A stretch of 64,000 nt of DNA, from positions 51,034,398 to 51,098,397 of the forward strand of contig NC_092521.1 of NCBI RefSeq assembly GCF_037038585.1, written 5' to 3'. Shown in pieces: positions 12,401-27,400 of the stretch (its first letter is position 1; each line of letters starts with the position of its first letter). This DNA is from Patagioenas fasciata. Taxonomy: Eukaryota > Chordata > Aves > Columbiformes > Columbidae. Below the pieces are notes generated by a model. That model saw only the letters and a list, made by a program, of their open reading frames with translations. It ran no database searches and was not told the origin of the DNA. Made by a program: the position numbers and the translations under genes.

Positions 12401-15400
12401 TTCCCGTTCTTCTTATATTACCTTTCCAGCCTGCCTGTTTCTATGGCTGGGTTTTATTCTTTGTTCTGTGAAAAGACTAGAAGAAAAAATAATCTTCATC
12501 TAACTAACACTAGGTAATCAAGAAGGGGGTGACCTAATCTTCGCCTGAAGAGAGAAAATATAAAAAAAAAAAAAAAGAAAAAGAAAAAGGAAAAAAATAA
12601 AAAAAAAGGGGCCCCTTTTCATCTCCTACAGAGGCACCAAATGCCTTTTTTGCTTGCAGGGCTCCTTATTCCACATATGGAGGATCAGCAGACATGCACC
12701 TTCTCAAAGAAGATGTTGGTAAGACTTTTCTTTCTGTCTAACACAGAATTAAGAAACCCTTCTGGAGATTAAGGCAACATGTCACAATGTTCAGTTGCAG
12801 TTAGCTTTGAAGCAGTGGATTTTGTCTATCCTGTGCTTATATTAATGAGGATTGCCTGAGATGTCGGGAATGCTTAATTGCCATCTACACATGCAGAATT
12901 TGATTAGGAAATAAAAGTATTCTTGCTCTTTATTGTTACTGTGTAGAAAATTGCATTTATTTTTAAACAGAGTAACATATCTTTCCGCTTGTAACCCCAC
13001 ATTTTCTAAATATTGTTCTGAAAAACATTTCTGTAAGTTCTGAGAGTCGAACCTCTTCCATCTTTTTCTAGTTGTGACAGGTTGGCAATTTATTCTCCAG
13101 TACGCAGTATGTGATGTTTGCTGAGCAGGTATATATATATATATATTTTTTTTTTCCCCTCTCCAAAATCCCAGTTTGAGTTTTAAGCTTTTATTTACTC
13201 TAATGTGTGACGCATATGGTGTTCTTGAGTTGTTTTTTGTTGTTCCTCCCTCCCCATTAGGAAGGACTGGCAACCTTTAATGCAGTATTTTTGTTTGGGA
13301 GCACTTTTTCCCTCTTGATGCATGCCCTTTCCACTTTTGCTTATGCAATGACATCAGGTTAAAAATAGATCCTGTAGATGTTTTGTTAAAGTACAAAAAT
13401 GCATTCTTCATAATTCCTGACTTTGTTTTGCATATCCTGTTTGATTTTTTGTTGTGTGTTTTGGTTTTTTGTTTGTGGTTTATTTTTGGTTTTTTGTGTT
13501 GTGTGGTTTTTTTTTGTTTTGTTTTGGTTTTGTTTTGTTTTTGTTGTTGTTGTTGTTTTGTTGTTTTTTATTTTTTTGTTTGTGGTTTTTTGTTTGTTTT
13601 TGTTTTTGTTTTTGGTGGTGGTTTTTTTGGTTTTTTTTTTTGTAGTTGTAGTCTGTACTGGATTTTTTTTTCCTGAAGAGTTCTGTACTGTCGTATGGGT
13701 TTGAAATAGTACTTCAGTTACACAAAAAGTCTATGTTCTTTATGACCCTCAGGATACTGTAAAGTATTTGCTAAAAAATACAGTCAGCATTTGTTAGGGC
13801 TACAGCGTTTATAAGATTGCTTTAGATACTACAGTTTGTTTTTTCTGATAATTTGCGTAACAGATTTTTAATACTAACCTCTGTGTGTAGCCTACTGGTA
13901 GAACTGGATGCATGTAAAAATACTAATATCAGTGAAATCTTTAAAAAAAAATCTCTCCCAAAACCTAAACCCACAATACCAGCAATATCCAAGCAAGTCA
14001 GACTGTAAAATACAACAGGGCAGTGCTATTCCAGGGAAATTATCTGTTCCCTGCAAAACAGTATCTGTATGGACAAGGCAAGATGGATAAGTTTGGTTTG
14101 ATTGGTTCATCTTAAGATGATCGCCATACATCATCCTTCCTGCTGAACGGCCCTTTTTCATCTTTCGTGTATAAACCCTTGAAATGCAATATGTTTTGGT
14201 GGCCACATGGGTACTTTGTTTTGAACTACGTTGCTGTTTTAAAGGAAGTCTGCAGGTAAAATGTGTTGGATTTTTATACCTTCAGAAACCTCATGTTATT
14301 CTGACTTTGCAAATCTAACTTCAGGGTTCATCTTTCCTTTTTCCTTCAGAAAATTAATGTACTCCTGTTTCACCTTCTGTATAGAGTAGGAATGCGTAAA
14401 TTGACGTACTATTAAAGCAATGACTTCTCGGATTCAGCTGCTTTCTTTTGGCTGATTTCCATATATGTGCCCTAAAGAGAAGTTGAACTCTGAGTTTGTC
14501 TGGCCAGTTGCACCTTTAGTCTCTTCTCGCAAAGAAACTGATACCTACGTTTTAGATTTCACTAATGACTGTGTGATACAAGTTACTGTTGTGTGCAGAA
14601 CTGAGCTGTCATCTAGCTCTTAGATGTATTTGGAAGAAGGAGTGATTTGTAAACACTTTTGCTGTGTTGCATAGTGCTTTCTTCTGTAAAGTTGGCTTTT
14701 TCACTATGAATATTTTCAGCTCTTAGAAAACAAAAGTAAATTCAGGTGATCTCTTTTCTTGCAAATTGTGCACTTTCAATTTGTGTACACAGATCGATTT
14801 CCTTTAAAAAAACACCCTCAAGTTGTCTTTTGCTTATATAGTATCCTACCAATATACAATAACTTTTTGTTTATTACTTGTGATATATGTTAAAATAGAT
14901 TAAAACTGACATTTATTACTGCTTACATAAACTCAAAAGAAAAAAAAAAGTATTTGAGAATTAAACCGTAACTTAAATCACACTTATTTGTCCAGAGGCT
15001 TCAATCTAACTGGTATTTTTTTTCTCTTTGCAAAAGGCGAAGTACCTGACACTTCACTGTTAGGCACCAACTCCCTAATGTGATCATGACTCCAAATTAA
15101 TAACACTGTTTTAATGAATAAGTAGCAAAACAATAGGTACTGGTAGTGCCCTTAATATGGTAATTCTTGGTTATAGAGTAGGAGTATCACCTAAAGGGTC
15201 ACGGGTTAAATGATTTGATCTTCTGTTTGTATTGTAGGTGCTATCCAGTGTGTGAAAAATAAGTTATGAACCCTGTGCAGTTAAGATAGCATGTCAAACA
15301 TCATAATTAGGTGCTTCCAGTTAAGAGTTAAGACTTAAGTTCTGAGAGTATATTAAATGAGGCTCTTAATCAGTGAAGAAAGGACCAAAAAAACATAATG

Positions 15401-18400
15401 CTATTTGATTGCCTTGAAATATTTGGTTTTCATAAAAATTTAAAAGGTAGCAATCACCTACTGCAGATGTATTGCTGATCTTAAATAACAATTATTTCCG
15501 TAACTTTTGTTTTTTATAATATCCTTCCAAACGTTCAGGAAAATGGTTCACCTTTGGCTTGCCTTGAAGCTGCTCACAGCCAAAAGACACAAAGGAGCAG
15601 AACTGTAGGGAAAATCAAATAGCATGGGACTGGATGTGGGAATTTTCTTTCTGGAAGATGACGATATTTATTGCAAATAGGGTAACAAAGAAATAATTAG
15701 CTGTTCTTTGTATTTCATAAAATAAAAGAGAAGTTCAAAACAGTGGGGGGGAGCTAATTTTAATGTTAAGTAGAGTTTGCTCTGTGACTGATGCTTGTGC
15801 CTTTTGAGTCTGCTTGGGTTTTTGAAAGATGGAATTCTAGATTCTGTTCTTGTTTTCTCCTGTTTCACTCCATTCTAGCCTCTGTGTTGAGTTTCCAGAA
15901 GATAAGTTACAAAGAGCATGTCTGATTAGATGAAGGTTCTGTTGAACTGTATTTAACTGTGCTCACAATTGATAAATACTTTTCTTTTTTCTCTCTTTCT
16001 CTCTTTTTTTTTTTTTTTTTTTTTTGTTTTTATAGGATGCAGGACAGAAGAGATTTGGTGCTATTTCCTGTAATATTTGTGGAATGCTTTACACTGCATC
16101 AAATCCAGAGGATGAAACCCAACATCTGCTATTTCATAACCAGTTCATAAGTGCTGTGAAATATGTGGTAAGAAAACTTGATCTTTTTAAAGACATAAGC
16201 ATTATCTTTTATTTGCTGTATAGTAGTTACAATATGTATTACATTAAGTAATATTTTAATAGATTAGTGTCACAGTAGGCCATAAATAATCCACTTTGGG
16301 AAATAAATGTTTTAAGAGCCATGGCAGACAGGTTGTATGTAATGTATAAAAATATTTAGTAGGATAGTGGTGTTTCATTGCTGTTGCATTCTTTCTGTTA
16401 CAATTCCTTAATCTTGGAGTGGATGAGATTCGTGGTAGAAAGACAAAAGAATGTCACTGTTCTGAAAAAGCTGAATACAGCTTTCAGTACAACTGGTATT
16501 TGCAATGGTTGGCTTAATAGTCAGATGAAGAGCTGATTGTACTGTTTTTTTGATTGTGCAATCTCAGATGACTTCTAAATTACTTTTTCTTAATTATGTG
16601 TGATTTGAAGAGAAACTGCCTAGGAATCCAGCTGATACAGTTTTATTAAAACTATACTGTGTATTTAAACTTTACTGAATTGATAGTGTGATGGTAATCT
16701 TTGTATTTAAAGTGTAAAGTATTATTCCTTCATTATATGTGCTGTATCTATCTTCCATATTAAAGCTTAGATTTGAAAAATTCTGTGCAATTTAAAGTGT
16801 ATTGTAAAATCAGCTACTTCACACTAGCTGATATTACAAAACTTATAGGAAATACCTGTTCAAATGTCTGAAATCCAGAACAGAATCCGCAAAGTCTATT
16901 TTCTTTATCACACATGTTACCTTCAGTACTCTACACTCGAATAGATAAGACCTCCAGGATAACTGAACTGAGGCCACCAATTCATTTCATGTAGGTACCA
17001 AATGGCTGTTGGGCTACTCTTAAACCTCAAGCTCAATTTTATCCCAGTGTTTGCAAATATAAAGATACATCTTCATAGCTGAAGTGTTTGAAACTATCTG
17101 GTAAATTGTCCTGGTATTTGTTCTGTTCTTGGTTGGTTTTTGCTGAATAAATGAGACATCTTGAATGATCTCTTCTGATATACATGAGCTACATTGTAGG
17201 GTGAGACTGGGCAGAAAATGTGCTGGAATGTAGTACATTATAATGGCAGTATATAATGTGTTTCCCCGTTTTGGACTAGATGATCTCCAGAGGTCCTTTC
17301 CAACCCCAACTATTCTGTGATTTTATTCCTGTTTGTCCTTTCTGGGCCATCCCCTTCAGTCCCCCACTCAAGTACTTTCAGATCTTGAATGTTGCCAAAG
17401 ACATAATTTACAAAATTATTACAATCAAAATTTACAGAAGCTGGCACATGAGTTCAGTAGTTACTTAAAGCTGCTATGGTCATGTAGGTAGGAAGCTGCA
17501 CTGAAGTGGGAATATTTTGGAGGTTGAAAGAGCCGAATTTTCTCACGTGTACGTATGTCCAGAATTACAACATCGCTAACATAAAAATGAAAGAGCTGAC
17601 TGCTGTAAACTAGATGTAAATAACTATGTATGAAGTTAGGTATGCTTTCAATTTGAGAAAAACTTTCACTATTGTTTTCTCAGTTGCTGGTCATCTCTTT
17701 AAGCCTCACACAATTCATACTCAAATTATTTGTGTTGTCAATTCAGTGAGTAAACGTTTCTATCTCTGAAATCTTTCAAGACTCTAGTTGTGTTTTGTGA
17801 CATTATAGACGGCTATAGAGTGATGATTTAGATGGTTATTCTAGAAAAGAAACTGTAGAGTAAGAGGCAAAGGAAGGAGTCTTATGAGTCTTTAAATTCT
17901 CCTCTGATATTTGTTTTTATCATAACAATTTGATTGTTGCTCTGTTTTCTGCATGGGCAAGTAACTTTTGCCATGCTAAACAGATAAGTCTGTAACACAT
18001 TTGACCCATAGTGGTTCTTAGGTGATTGTATTGTAGTGTCTGTGACAAAAACATCTTTACCTCCTCTTAGAAAGTAATCTGAATTTTAGATAAGCCCTCT
18101 TGGTAGTTAATTAGTACACCAAGTCTTTACTTGTTAATTCTTAGTCATCCAGAAATACTAGAAGAAGGATTACTAATTATCTTAGTTATGCTAGGAGGAT
18201 TCTTGTGGGGATTGTTGGGAGGATGGCTTGGAGGTGTGATGTGCTTCATTTCTAGATATTTATATGTAGTTACTGTGTTGAAACTGTAACTACCTCCCTT
18301 TTCATGACAAAAAGTGTTAACTGGGCAGTAGCATCATGAGATTAAAAAAATTGTGCTAGAGTAAGTCTTGGTAACTTCTTGGTTAGACTTTCTGGTCCAG

Positions 18401-21400
18401 GAACATCTGTTCTTGGTCACCTTGGTATGTTACTTTATTAGCTCTCTAGATATTCTTTGTTATGCAGTTAATATATTGGGCATTATTGTTGATTTGGAGG
18501 CCATTCTAAGGTACCTTATAAGCATTTTTCATTCTCTGCTCATTCACATTCTTCATGCCACATGATGCAGTCCTAGTCTGACTCGAGATTTTTCTCAGTT
18601 TTTCTCCCTTTTGAGTGTTTCTTGTCATGTGCATAGCAGTTAGTTCTATTGGTAATTTATTTCACAGACAAAGAAAACCTATATTCATTATCATGCTAAA
18701 GCTTCTTGCTGTGAACTGTGAAAATGCACTTTATTGCTAGTGCCTTGCTCACCTACTTGCAGCTGCTTTGTGGGTTTTTTAAAAGTACTGAGTAGCCAGA
18801 AGATAGTTTGCATGGAAGCAATAAATTATTTACTGTCTTCAAACAAATGTAATTTTCTTTGTGTGTGTGTGTGTGGTTGTTGTTTTGTTGTTGTTTTGTG
18901 CTGTGTTTTGTTTGGTTGGTGTTTTGTTTTTTAAGGCCTATCTTGTTTCTTTTAGTACAAATTTATTTTTAAGTGTCTAGAAATTCCATGATGCCCCCAG
19001 AGGTAGGACAGGCTACATTGGAATACTTGTTTTGTCATGGATGGCTGCTAGACAAAATGAGGAAATTGCAGGCCTTGTGTGGAGGGAAGGTTTAGCAAGT
19101 TTAATGTCATTTTCTGGATTTGGGAGCAGAAGATTGGCAAGGACAGACAGGGGTTTTCTGAAGGCTGCCATTTGCTGTTAACAGGAGTGTGCAAATTGAA
19201 TAAGCAAGTAGGTAAAAGTGGTCAAGGATAGTACTGGAGCAGGAAGAGCCTAGCATGAGAGATGTCCTCTACTGCAGACCAGTGTAGGAATCTGTCTCAC
19301 TGTTCTTCTGGTTTCAGACATCTGAAAGTCTCCAGAAAGAAACACACCTTTCTAGCATGTGTGTGCATTGAGTGATGACACATCCATCGAGTTGTTAACT
19401 CCAGGGGGATGGATAACTTTGTGGAATGGATCTGTGGTTCAGTTTTATAAAATCCTCTAGCTGTGATACCACATGATATCAAGTATGTATCCTCTCTGTG
19501 ATACCACATAGTATCAATTTAGTATTCCTGAAAAGTTCTTTCTAAGGGCAAGACGTTTTTAATTATGTTTTTAAGTTGCAGAACCAAATACTTCAGTTGA
19601 TTTCAGGTGCCTGATGTGAAGGCAGTTAATGTGTTTTTACTTCAAACTCATGATCTTCATTAAGAATATCTCGAGCTGAAGAAAGTGGAAGAAGCTGTTA
19701 TTTGGGCAAATGTCTAATCTGATACATTTTAAATAGCTATTTTGCTGTAATTGCAACCAAGCCCATCTGTGAGGTTCTTAGGATTTTCAGATTAAAAAAA
19801 TAAAAAAAGACAATCTTTGATTTATTGGAACTTAATGTTAACAGAATCAGGATTGAAGGTGATGATGAACTTCATGTCACCTTAAAAAGATTTCGTGGTC
19901 GTCTTGATTTGCATTAGTTCCAAAAGTGATACATCTGTACAATGTAAAACTTAATATTTCAAATCAAGTTCTTACCATTAGCTGTCTTCTGTAAGAATCT
20001 TAGTTTTAACAGAGGGTAGTATTTAGTAATTACATCTGAGGATGTTAATGTTTTCTACAGTCAAAACCTGTTTTTCCATGTTACATTCATAGGAGAGAGA
20101 GGCAGAATATCTGTAATTTGATGAAGGGAGTGGGAAAGAAGAAGGTAGTAACCCCAGTTCTCAGCTACAAATTATCAAGGATAAAAGTGCGCAAAATTTC
20201 ATACTGAACTTGATTACTAGGGGAAAATTTCGTTCGTGTTTTTCTTAGTGAAGAACAAGAATTATACAGTATCAAGCACATCTTTCTCACTACCTCAATA
20301 TTTTTGAGGAAAAAACAGTAAAAGAAGAAAACACCACCGATTTTCACATATTTGTATTCATTTGTGAAATAGAGGGCACAGGCAAGCCAGAACTCACTTA
20401 TACAGAAAAATACCAGGTTTGCTGTCCCATTTCCTACTCTTACGTAAGAACTTCTAAAACGCAAGGAAATGCATGGGAAGCAGTTTATTGTTTCTCCTAA
20501 GTTGGGCTTTTAAAGGCAAATCTACATCAGATATTATTTAAACTATATCAGAACATAGTTTTTGTGAAATCAAGAGCTGAACACTTCAGCTACAATGCCA
20601 TTAATATTGGGGCCATCTTTCCAATTGTATTCTACATCATTCATTAAATACATATATAATATTCAGTGAAAGCAATGCACTACACAGTGCGTTCGTACCG
20701 TCCATACTACTTCTTCATGGTGTAGCAGTGACTGCTCATCTAGATTGCCTTTTTTGAATTATTTATTTCTTCTGTAATCCTGTTGCCATTGCACCTTAAT
20801 AAGCAAGCAGAAGCAATCTTAAATCTTGTTTGAATTGGGAGGAAAAGTTAGAGGTAACTGTTATTGCAGAGTTGCCGTATGTTCTCGAAAGATGACAAAT
20901 ACCTGTAGGATAAGTAGCCATAATGTGGAGGGTATTGCAAGTTGTCACCCACCAGTGGGGCTCTGTACAGCACCAGTCTGCCCAGCTGTGGTGATGAGGC
21001 CGTATGTGCCTTGCTGCTGCTGCCTATAGGTCATGTGTTGTTGAGCTTTGACTTCAATATCAGGGAGGAGAGGTATAATCATGTTCTTTTACTCCAGGCC
21101 TTGCAGAACCTGTGTCCTGGTGTGAATAATAGCTTTCCTTTTAACTTCTTTGGTCATCACAAGCAACATACATGGATCTTTGGACATCTCATTCAACAGT
21201 AAAAAAGTCTTAATGCCCTTAAGTAAGGTCAAATAAAAGGAAAGGAAAAGCAAATTTTCTGACATTGCAAAATTGTTGCATATTGTAAAGTGCATTGCAG
21301 ACATAATGCTTTTGTTACTTACTATAGTAAGTTGTTGTTGCCATCTGCCTGAGTGAAGGAGTCCTTCAGTTAACAGTGATTGAAACAAAATACAACAGTC

Positions 21401-24400
21401 TGCAAGATGTTTGAATAGCATTAAAATACTTCTATTTTGCTAGAAACTCCACATTAATAGGTGTGTTAAGGGAAATCGTTTTCAGACCACATGTAAGATA
21501 CCAGTACTAAGGCATATTTTGTGTGTTGTAGATATCTATCTAGTAGGATCAGTCTCAGTTGAAGCTATAGCACATTTTCCTTAACACCTTTAATGTTAGG
21601 ATAGGAAAGTACTGTGACCCCTCTTGTGCATTGCTTCCATAGGTCTGGTTTAAAGGAAGCACAATTCATTCCTTACTAAGACTGAACAATAAAGATACTG
21701 GAGATGCAGATACTTAAAGAAAATCTAACATTTCACTTAGGAAATTCATAGAGCTGCTTCAGTAACAAAGGAATATGACTTTTAAATGTTTTCTCTGATG
21801 TAAAGCAAATGAACTAAAAATCTTGGATGAGCCTAGGATTTGCAGACGATTTTTTGAAAGCTTTATCCAAAAGATTTATTTCTGATCAGATTCCAAAAGG
21901 CTTCAATTGAAACTCCCCCTCCTGTAAATATGATCAGTCCTCATATTATAGTAATTACTTAAGAAAATGAATAGGTGGACAGTAGTGAAAATAATAAGTT
22001 CTAAGTATTAGAGGTCAACTACTGCATTTTTGCGGAGTTATTTTTAGATTGCTACTAATATACCATTGCTTAAAAGTATAACAGCAGTAAGCTGTTCAGA
22101 AACATTTTCTTCCATCAGATTTTGTTTTGTTGGAAATACCTGGCTATTATGTTAACAGAGTACCTTGACCTAAAATTTAGAGTTGAATTTTCTGCATTAG
22201 GCCTGCAACATTCTGGAGGCTTTAATGGCAGGATTATGAAACACACTGAATGTATCTGCTGAGGAATGGTCACAGTTGGTTTAAAATAGGTTATGGAAAA
22301 CTTTTGCAGGGCAAGCAGGCATCTAAAAGGCAGCAAAAGACAAAAAATTGAGAAAGGATGGTGTTTGAGGTTGGAGAGGAGTAATCCTTGCCTGAATGTT
22401 TTGAAAACCTTTCCTAACAGTCTCAAAAGTCATATCGCAGCCCCACAAACTGCACTTTTCTGCTTACCTGAATATTATGATGTTGCTGTTTCCTGTCCTT
22501 TGTGTTCAGACTGTAATATATAAAAATCCAAATAGGATCTTCATTTGCATTTGTATTTAGTGCAACTACTACTGAGAAGAAAAGCACGCAGGATTGAAAT
22601 GGTGTATGTGTTGCAGCCATTGCCGTGCTGGGTGCTAAACTCACCCTTAAATAGTTCCAGGGCTACCAGCAAGTAGATACATTTCTAAGATTGTTCTCTT
22701 CATGTCTTGTTGGGGGTAAGGGAGTAAAATCAGCATGATTAAAATGAGATACAGATCAAGTATTGTAACACTTAAGTTTGTCATTTTTTGTGGTAGTATA
22801 TATGGCATTCAGCCAGTGCCAAATTCCATTGTTTGGTCTTTAGTTGAACGTTATTTTGTGGGAAGGCACAGATTTCAATGAGAATGATTCCATCAATATT
22901 GTTTCTTCAAAGGCTTTTTTATTTAAAGTTGCTTTGAGTAAGACTTGTACATCAGCCTTTCTAGTGGCTGAAGTTACTTCTGCATTCAGTATTTTTAGGT
23001 CCCATCAAAGCAACTTGAGTTTTAATATCTACCAGTCCCATCTTACTAGATTTAAGTGGCTTTTTTGTTTTGTTTTTTTCCATGCAGGTACTGCTCATTA
23101 TTCACCACGAGTGTGGATCTGAAGAAGAGTTAATTACCTCTATTTTTTTGAGTATGTTTATACTTCAGATACACACAACGTAGCCTCCTTCCCCATTAGA
23201 TTCTTAGAAGGTAGTTATAACATTTTTTTCTAGTATCCTTCTTGTGGCTTTAACAGTTATGATCAGTAACAAAATAAACTATTCCTTACATTTTGGGCAA
23301 CTGCATGCCAATCAGTTCACTTAGAACCTCCTGGAGGTCTTTCGCATGCCAAACTTTAAATCTGAGTGTGTATTTGTGGAGGTAACTATGTTAAAAAGAA
23401 ATACTTTATTAAAACTTAGGGTTTTTCCCATTCACTGGACTTTGGAAAATAAGTATTACCTAGGTTTGGAAATCAGTTATGTGAGCCGAGTTTGCTACTT
23501 CTGTTGTAAAATTCAGTTTGCACTGCAGTCCTGGGGGGAAAAATCTAGTTGGGAATTATAAGACACTTTCACACATTATTTCTAGATATAGATAGGCTAT
23601 TGTATAAATAATTGTATAAATAAGATATTTTATATGTTGTGCTCATTTTTAAAAGCTAGCTGAAGTTTCCTTGTCTAGCAAAGCAGCTGCTAAATAGTGT
23701 GAAGTCTCTGCATAAGTTCAGTTGTCTAGAACAATAATGTGCAATTTTTGTTTGTAAAAGTACATCTTGTGTATGGTATTTAGATAAGTGTTTGTTTTAT
23801 TTAGGGTTGGAAAAAGGAGAGAATTTTGGCTGAATATCCTGATGGAAAGATAATAATGGTTCTTCCTGATGACCCAAAGTATGCACTTAAAAAGGTATGG
23901 AGAAAAGGAGTGGACTTGTATATCTTACCTTGTTTGATATTTCAATATGACTAATGAGAATGTTCATAGAAAGTTTATTTAATTTATGTGGGAGCAGCTG
24001 AAGTTAGACTCGAAACTTCAGTGGTTCTGTAGCTTTTTCCATAAACAGATTGGACATCTGACTCTTAAGCACTGCTGCTCTCCTCCTGGAGAGGATGATT
24101 CTAGGCATGAGTGGGAAAAGCATCAACCAACTGATATTTTTACATTTTTAAAATATACTTGCTAGAAATCTGGCAGATATTTTATGTAATAAAACTTCCT
24201 GCTATATTTAAACAAACTGAAATGTATTAACATTATTACACAGCATGAATATGGCACCATTCTCTAAATGATTTTTGGATAAAACCAGATTTATTTAGAA
24301 AGCAGCCTCGAAGTCCTGTAGTCTATTCCTGTGTCCAAAGCAGGATCATCTCTGGTTGTCATGGATCTGACAGCTTTCTAAAACTTCTCCCACTGAAGGT

Positions 24401-27400
24401 TTTTATGACCCCTTCAGGCTCTGTTACAGTGCTTCACTCTCCATAACATTAGGAGATTTTCCCTAAACATCCAACAGAATCTCCATACTGTAATTTATGC
24501 TTGTTAGTGCAAATCATACTGCCATAGCTGTGGAAAACATCCTTCTTTTTCTTTTTGGAACAGCTTTTTGCACCTGAACAAGCTCTCATTGTTTCATCTG
24601 AAGGAGATTGATGCGGTGTGCTGGGTTTTAGCTTATACTCCTAAATAATGTTTTATAGACCTCTGATCATAATCATACTCTCCTCTAGATTATTTCCATT
24701 TGTGCCATGTCTCGCATCTCTTGAAACTCGTCATCTAAAACTGAGCACAGTGGAGCCTTAGAGCAGCAGGTACTTTGCTGTCTTGCTGGCTAGCCTGTGT
24801 TCATACATCGTAGTATGTCATTGCATCTGTTTTTTTTCAGTAGCATGGCATTGATTCTGTGTCACCAGGGATTTGCTGTGACCAGTAGGTACTTTTTTTT
24901 ACAGTACCACTGTCACAGGATCACAGAACACCTGTGGTTGGAAGGGACTGTGGAGGCTGAACTGAGGGCCAAGAGAGCTCTTTCTGATGGTGTGTGTGAC
25001 TGTAGTGAGTTTTCTTTAGGTAGATTAACATAACTTTTTTAAAAGTTATCAAACTGAAATGAAACTACAAATTTTCTTTTTACAGTCTTTCATTCAGATA
25101 AGTTTATTGTAAAAGTTTTGTTTCTCTGGTGGTATTATCTTGATTTTAGTACATTCATTGTTCATTTATTTTTTACTAAAAAGCCTGAAGAAAATGTTAC
25201 TTAAAATACCTGAGTGGAGCAGAGGAAAGGAGGACTGCATCAAATTGAGTCATTTAGGATGGAGTTCTCTGTAGTTCTGTGTGGTTGAAGTTGCGAGAAT
25301 CTACAGCTGTCACCACTGTGGATGGCTGACTTCAAGAATGGTTACGTAGTGTTTCAAATTGGCTAATTGGACTTGTCATTAAAAGACTTCTAACTGAAGG
25401 TTAGATGAGAAAGCAGAGAGTAACTGATACCGTGCCTTAGAAAAGTTATTTTAAAAGCATTTTTTAACATAATTTTCTTTTGATCAGTACTAGCTTTATG
25501 TATTCATAGCATCAGTAATTCTAGTTTCGCTTTACTGATGTAACTACAAAATGCATTAACAAGCTAATGCCATTTAATGTACCACATAGGAGAAGCCACC
25601 TTATTTCTGTTTCTCACAAGTGCTGGGTTGATAAAGGCTGCTCCAATGCCCAGCTGTAGGTACAGGAATCCCCCAGTAAAATCTCAGCTCATGCTTAAGC
25701 TTTTATTTACATTCATGTTGGAGTTTATATATATTCTTCTAAACTTGCTGATATCAAACAAGATTTTATTTTTAGTTTCACTTACTCTTTGCAAGGCTAA
25801 TGGAAGAGTGGAAAACTTAAGGAAAGAGGTGGCAGTTACAAACACATATATTTTCTAGCTGCCTTGGCACTGTGCTTGCAATCATCTGTTCAAAAGCCTA
25901 AATGGATTAGTTCTTTCAAGACTTTAAAAATAACAGACAGAAAACCTTCAACAAAGCTGGTTTAACTTCTGGCATAGATTTCATTTACTTGTAAGAATAT
26001 CAGAGTCCACACTTAAAGCTGCATTCTCTATTTGCCTTGGACTTACTGGAAGCTGACTTAGAGGCCACTACTCTTCCTGTTTGCAGCCAAGTATTGTTTG
26101 AGGAACACTTATGTGGTTCCTTAGGATAATCCTTAACTTCTGGAATAGCTTTCAGTGTTCTAGATACCTCAATGCAATTTTGTAAATCTGTAACTTTTTA
26201 TGTATATTTACACAAATGTATATTTACATGTTTCTTACACATCATTCAAACTTATTTTGACAGGTCGAAGAAATTAGAGAAATGGTAGACAATGACTTAG
26301 GATTTCAGCAAACTCCGCTCATGTGTTACTCTAGAACAAAAACTCTTCTTTTTATTTCTAATGACAAAAAAGTTATCGGCTGTTTAATTGCAGAACATAT
26401 CCAGTGGGTAAGTAATTGAAGTGGAGAAAGGCAGTTTGTATCAGTGCTTAGTGACTGTGTCCTTCAGACATTCTGAAACTATAGAATTACTTGAGACTTT
26501 AAGTCTAGCCGTTTAGCAAATAAGTATTCCATGTATGGCTTTTCCAGAGAGGAAAAGACTTGTGGTGGTGGGCCATGCTGAAATGTAGCTGTTCATTTTT
26601 GCTTAGCTGACACCAGGCTGAGACACATGTATGGTGTCGTGCTTGGCTCCAGCCTGCTCATCTAAGCACTTCCTACAGGTGAAGGGTGCTCTTCTAGCCC
26701 TGGCCCTCCTCTTTCTTCTTGACAAGCAGGTTCAACACCCCGCCTGGCAGTAATCTAACTCGGATGAAAAAGTGGGTATTCTGTAGGACTGAGCTGAATC
26801 ACCAAGGGCTGAAACAGCTCCACAGTGAACAGAAGCAGCAGGCAGAACTGTGCAGCGGAGAGCAGGACAAGAAGTTGAACTGCTAGTTGTAGTTCTCTTG
26901 TAAACTGGTTTTTTTCTGTCCTCCCTTGGGAGTAGCAGACAAGAAGCAAAACAACCTTTGTCAAAGGCAGAGAAATTGATGCAAACACTCTAATATAGGT
27001 GATAATAAGAATTAGATTACTTGGTGGTGTTATTTTTAAATCAGATAAACTTTAGAGGCATTTTTGGTTTAATCTTTCATCCTCTGTTCCAATTTCAAAA
27101 CTGTTGAGAGAAATTAAATGAGGCACCTATATGCAGACTTTTTGGTAAGGCATTTAAGCAAACAAATACATTTAACTGAAATAAGTTACACAGTAATTAT
27201 TTTGTTCAGTCATTAGTGATGCTTTTATAAAGTGATAAGTATTTTTTTCCATCACCTGCAGGGCTACAGAGTTATAGAAGAGAAGGTTCCAGAAGTCAGT
27301 TCAGAAAATGAGAAAGTCATATTTGAAAGACAGAAAGCATGGTGCTGTTCAACTTCTCCAGAACCTGCTATTTGTGGGATTAGTCGAATATGGGTATTCA

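Larger units (their letters stand above)
6935..16035 (+). other. ESCO1: ESCO1 intron 5-6 (9.1 kb)
   Basis: Holds a 39-bp tandem duplication (8784-8860), a solo LTR (11350-11908), A-rich (12553-12610), AT (13131-13148) and TTTTG-rich (13443-13665) low-complexity tracts. The rest is unannotated AT-rich sequence with no gene seen. Confidence 0.6.
16168..23804 (+). other. ESCO1: ESCO1 intron 6-7 (7.6 kb)
   Basis: Contains a short CR1 3' end (17257-17322) and a GT-rich tract (18860-18935). No gene or RNA is recognised in the rest. Confidence 0.6.
23895..26263 (+). other. ESCO1: ESCO1 intron 7-8
   Basis: Contains an old CR1 fragment at 24295-24790 and a second CR1 3' end at 24905-24965. Nothing is recognised in the rest. 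Confidence 0.6.

Noticed and set aside
13383-13704. Three overlapping Phe/Val/Cys-rich open frames resembling a membrane protein
   Set aside because: They are translations of a T/G-rich low-complexity tract.
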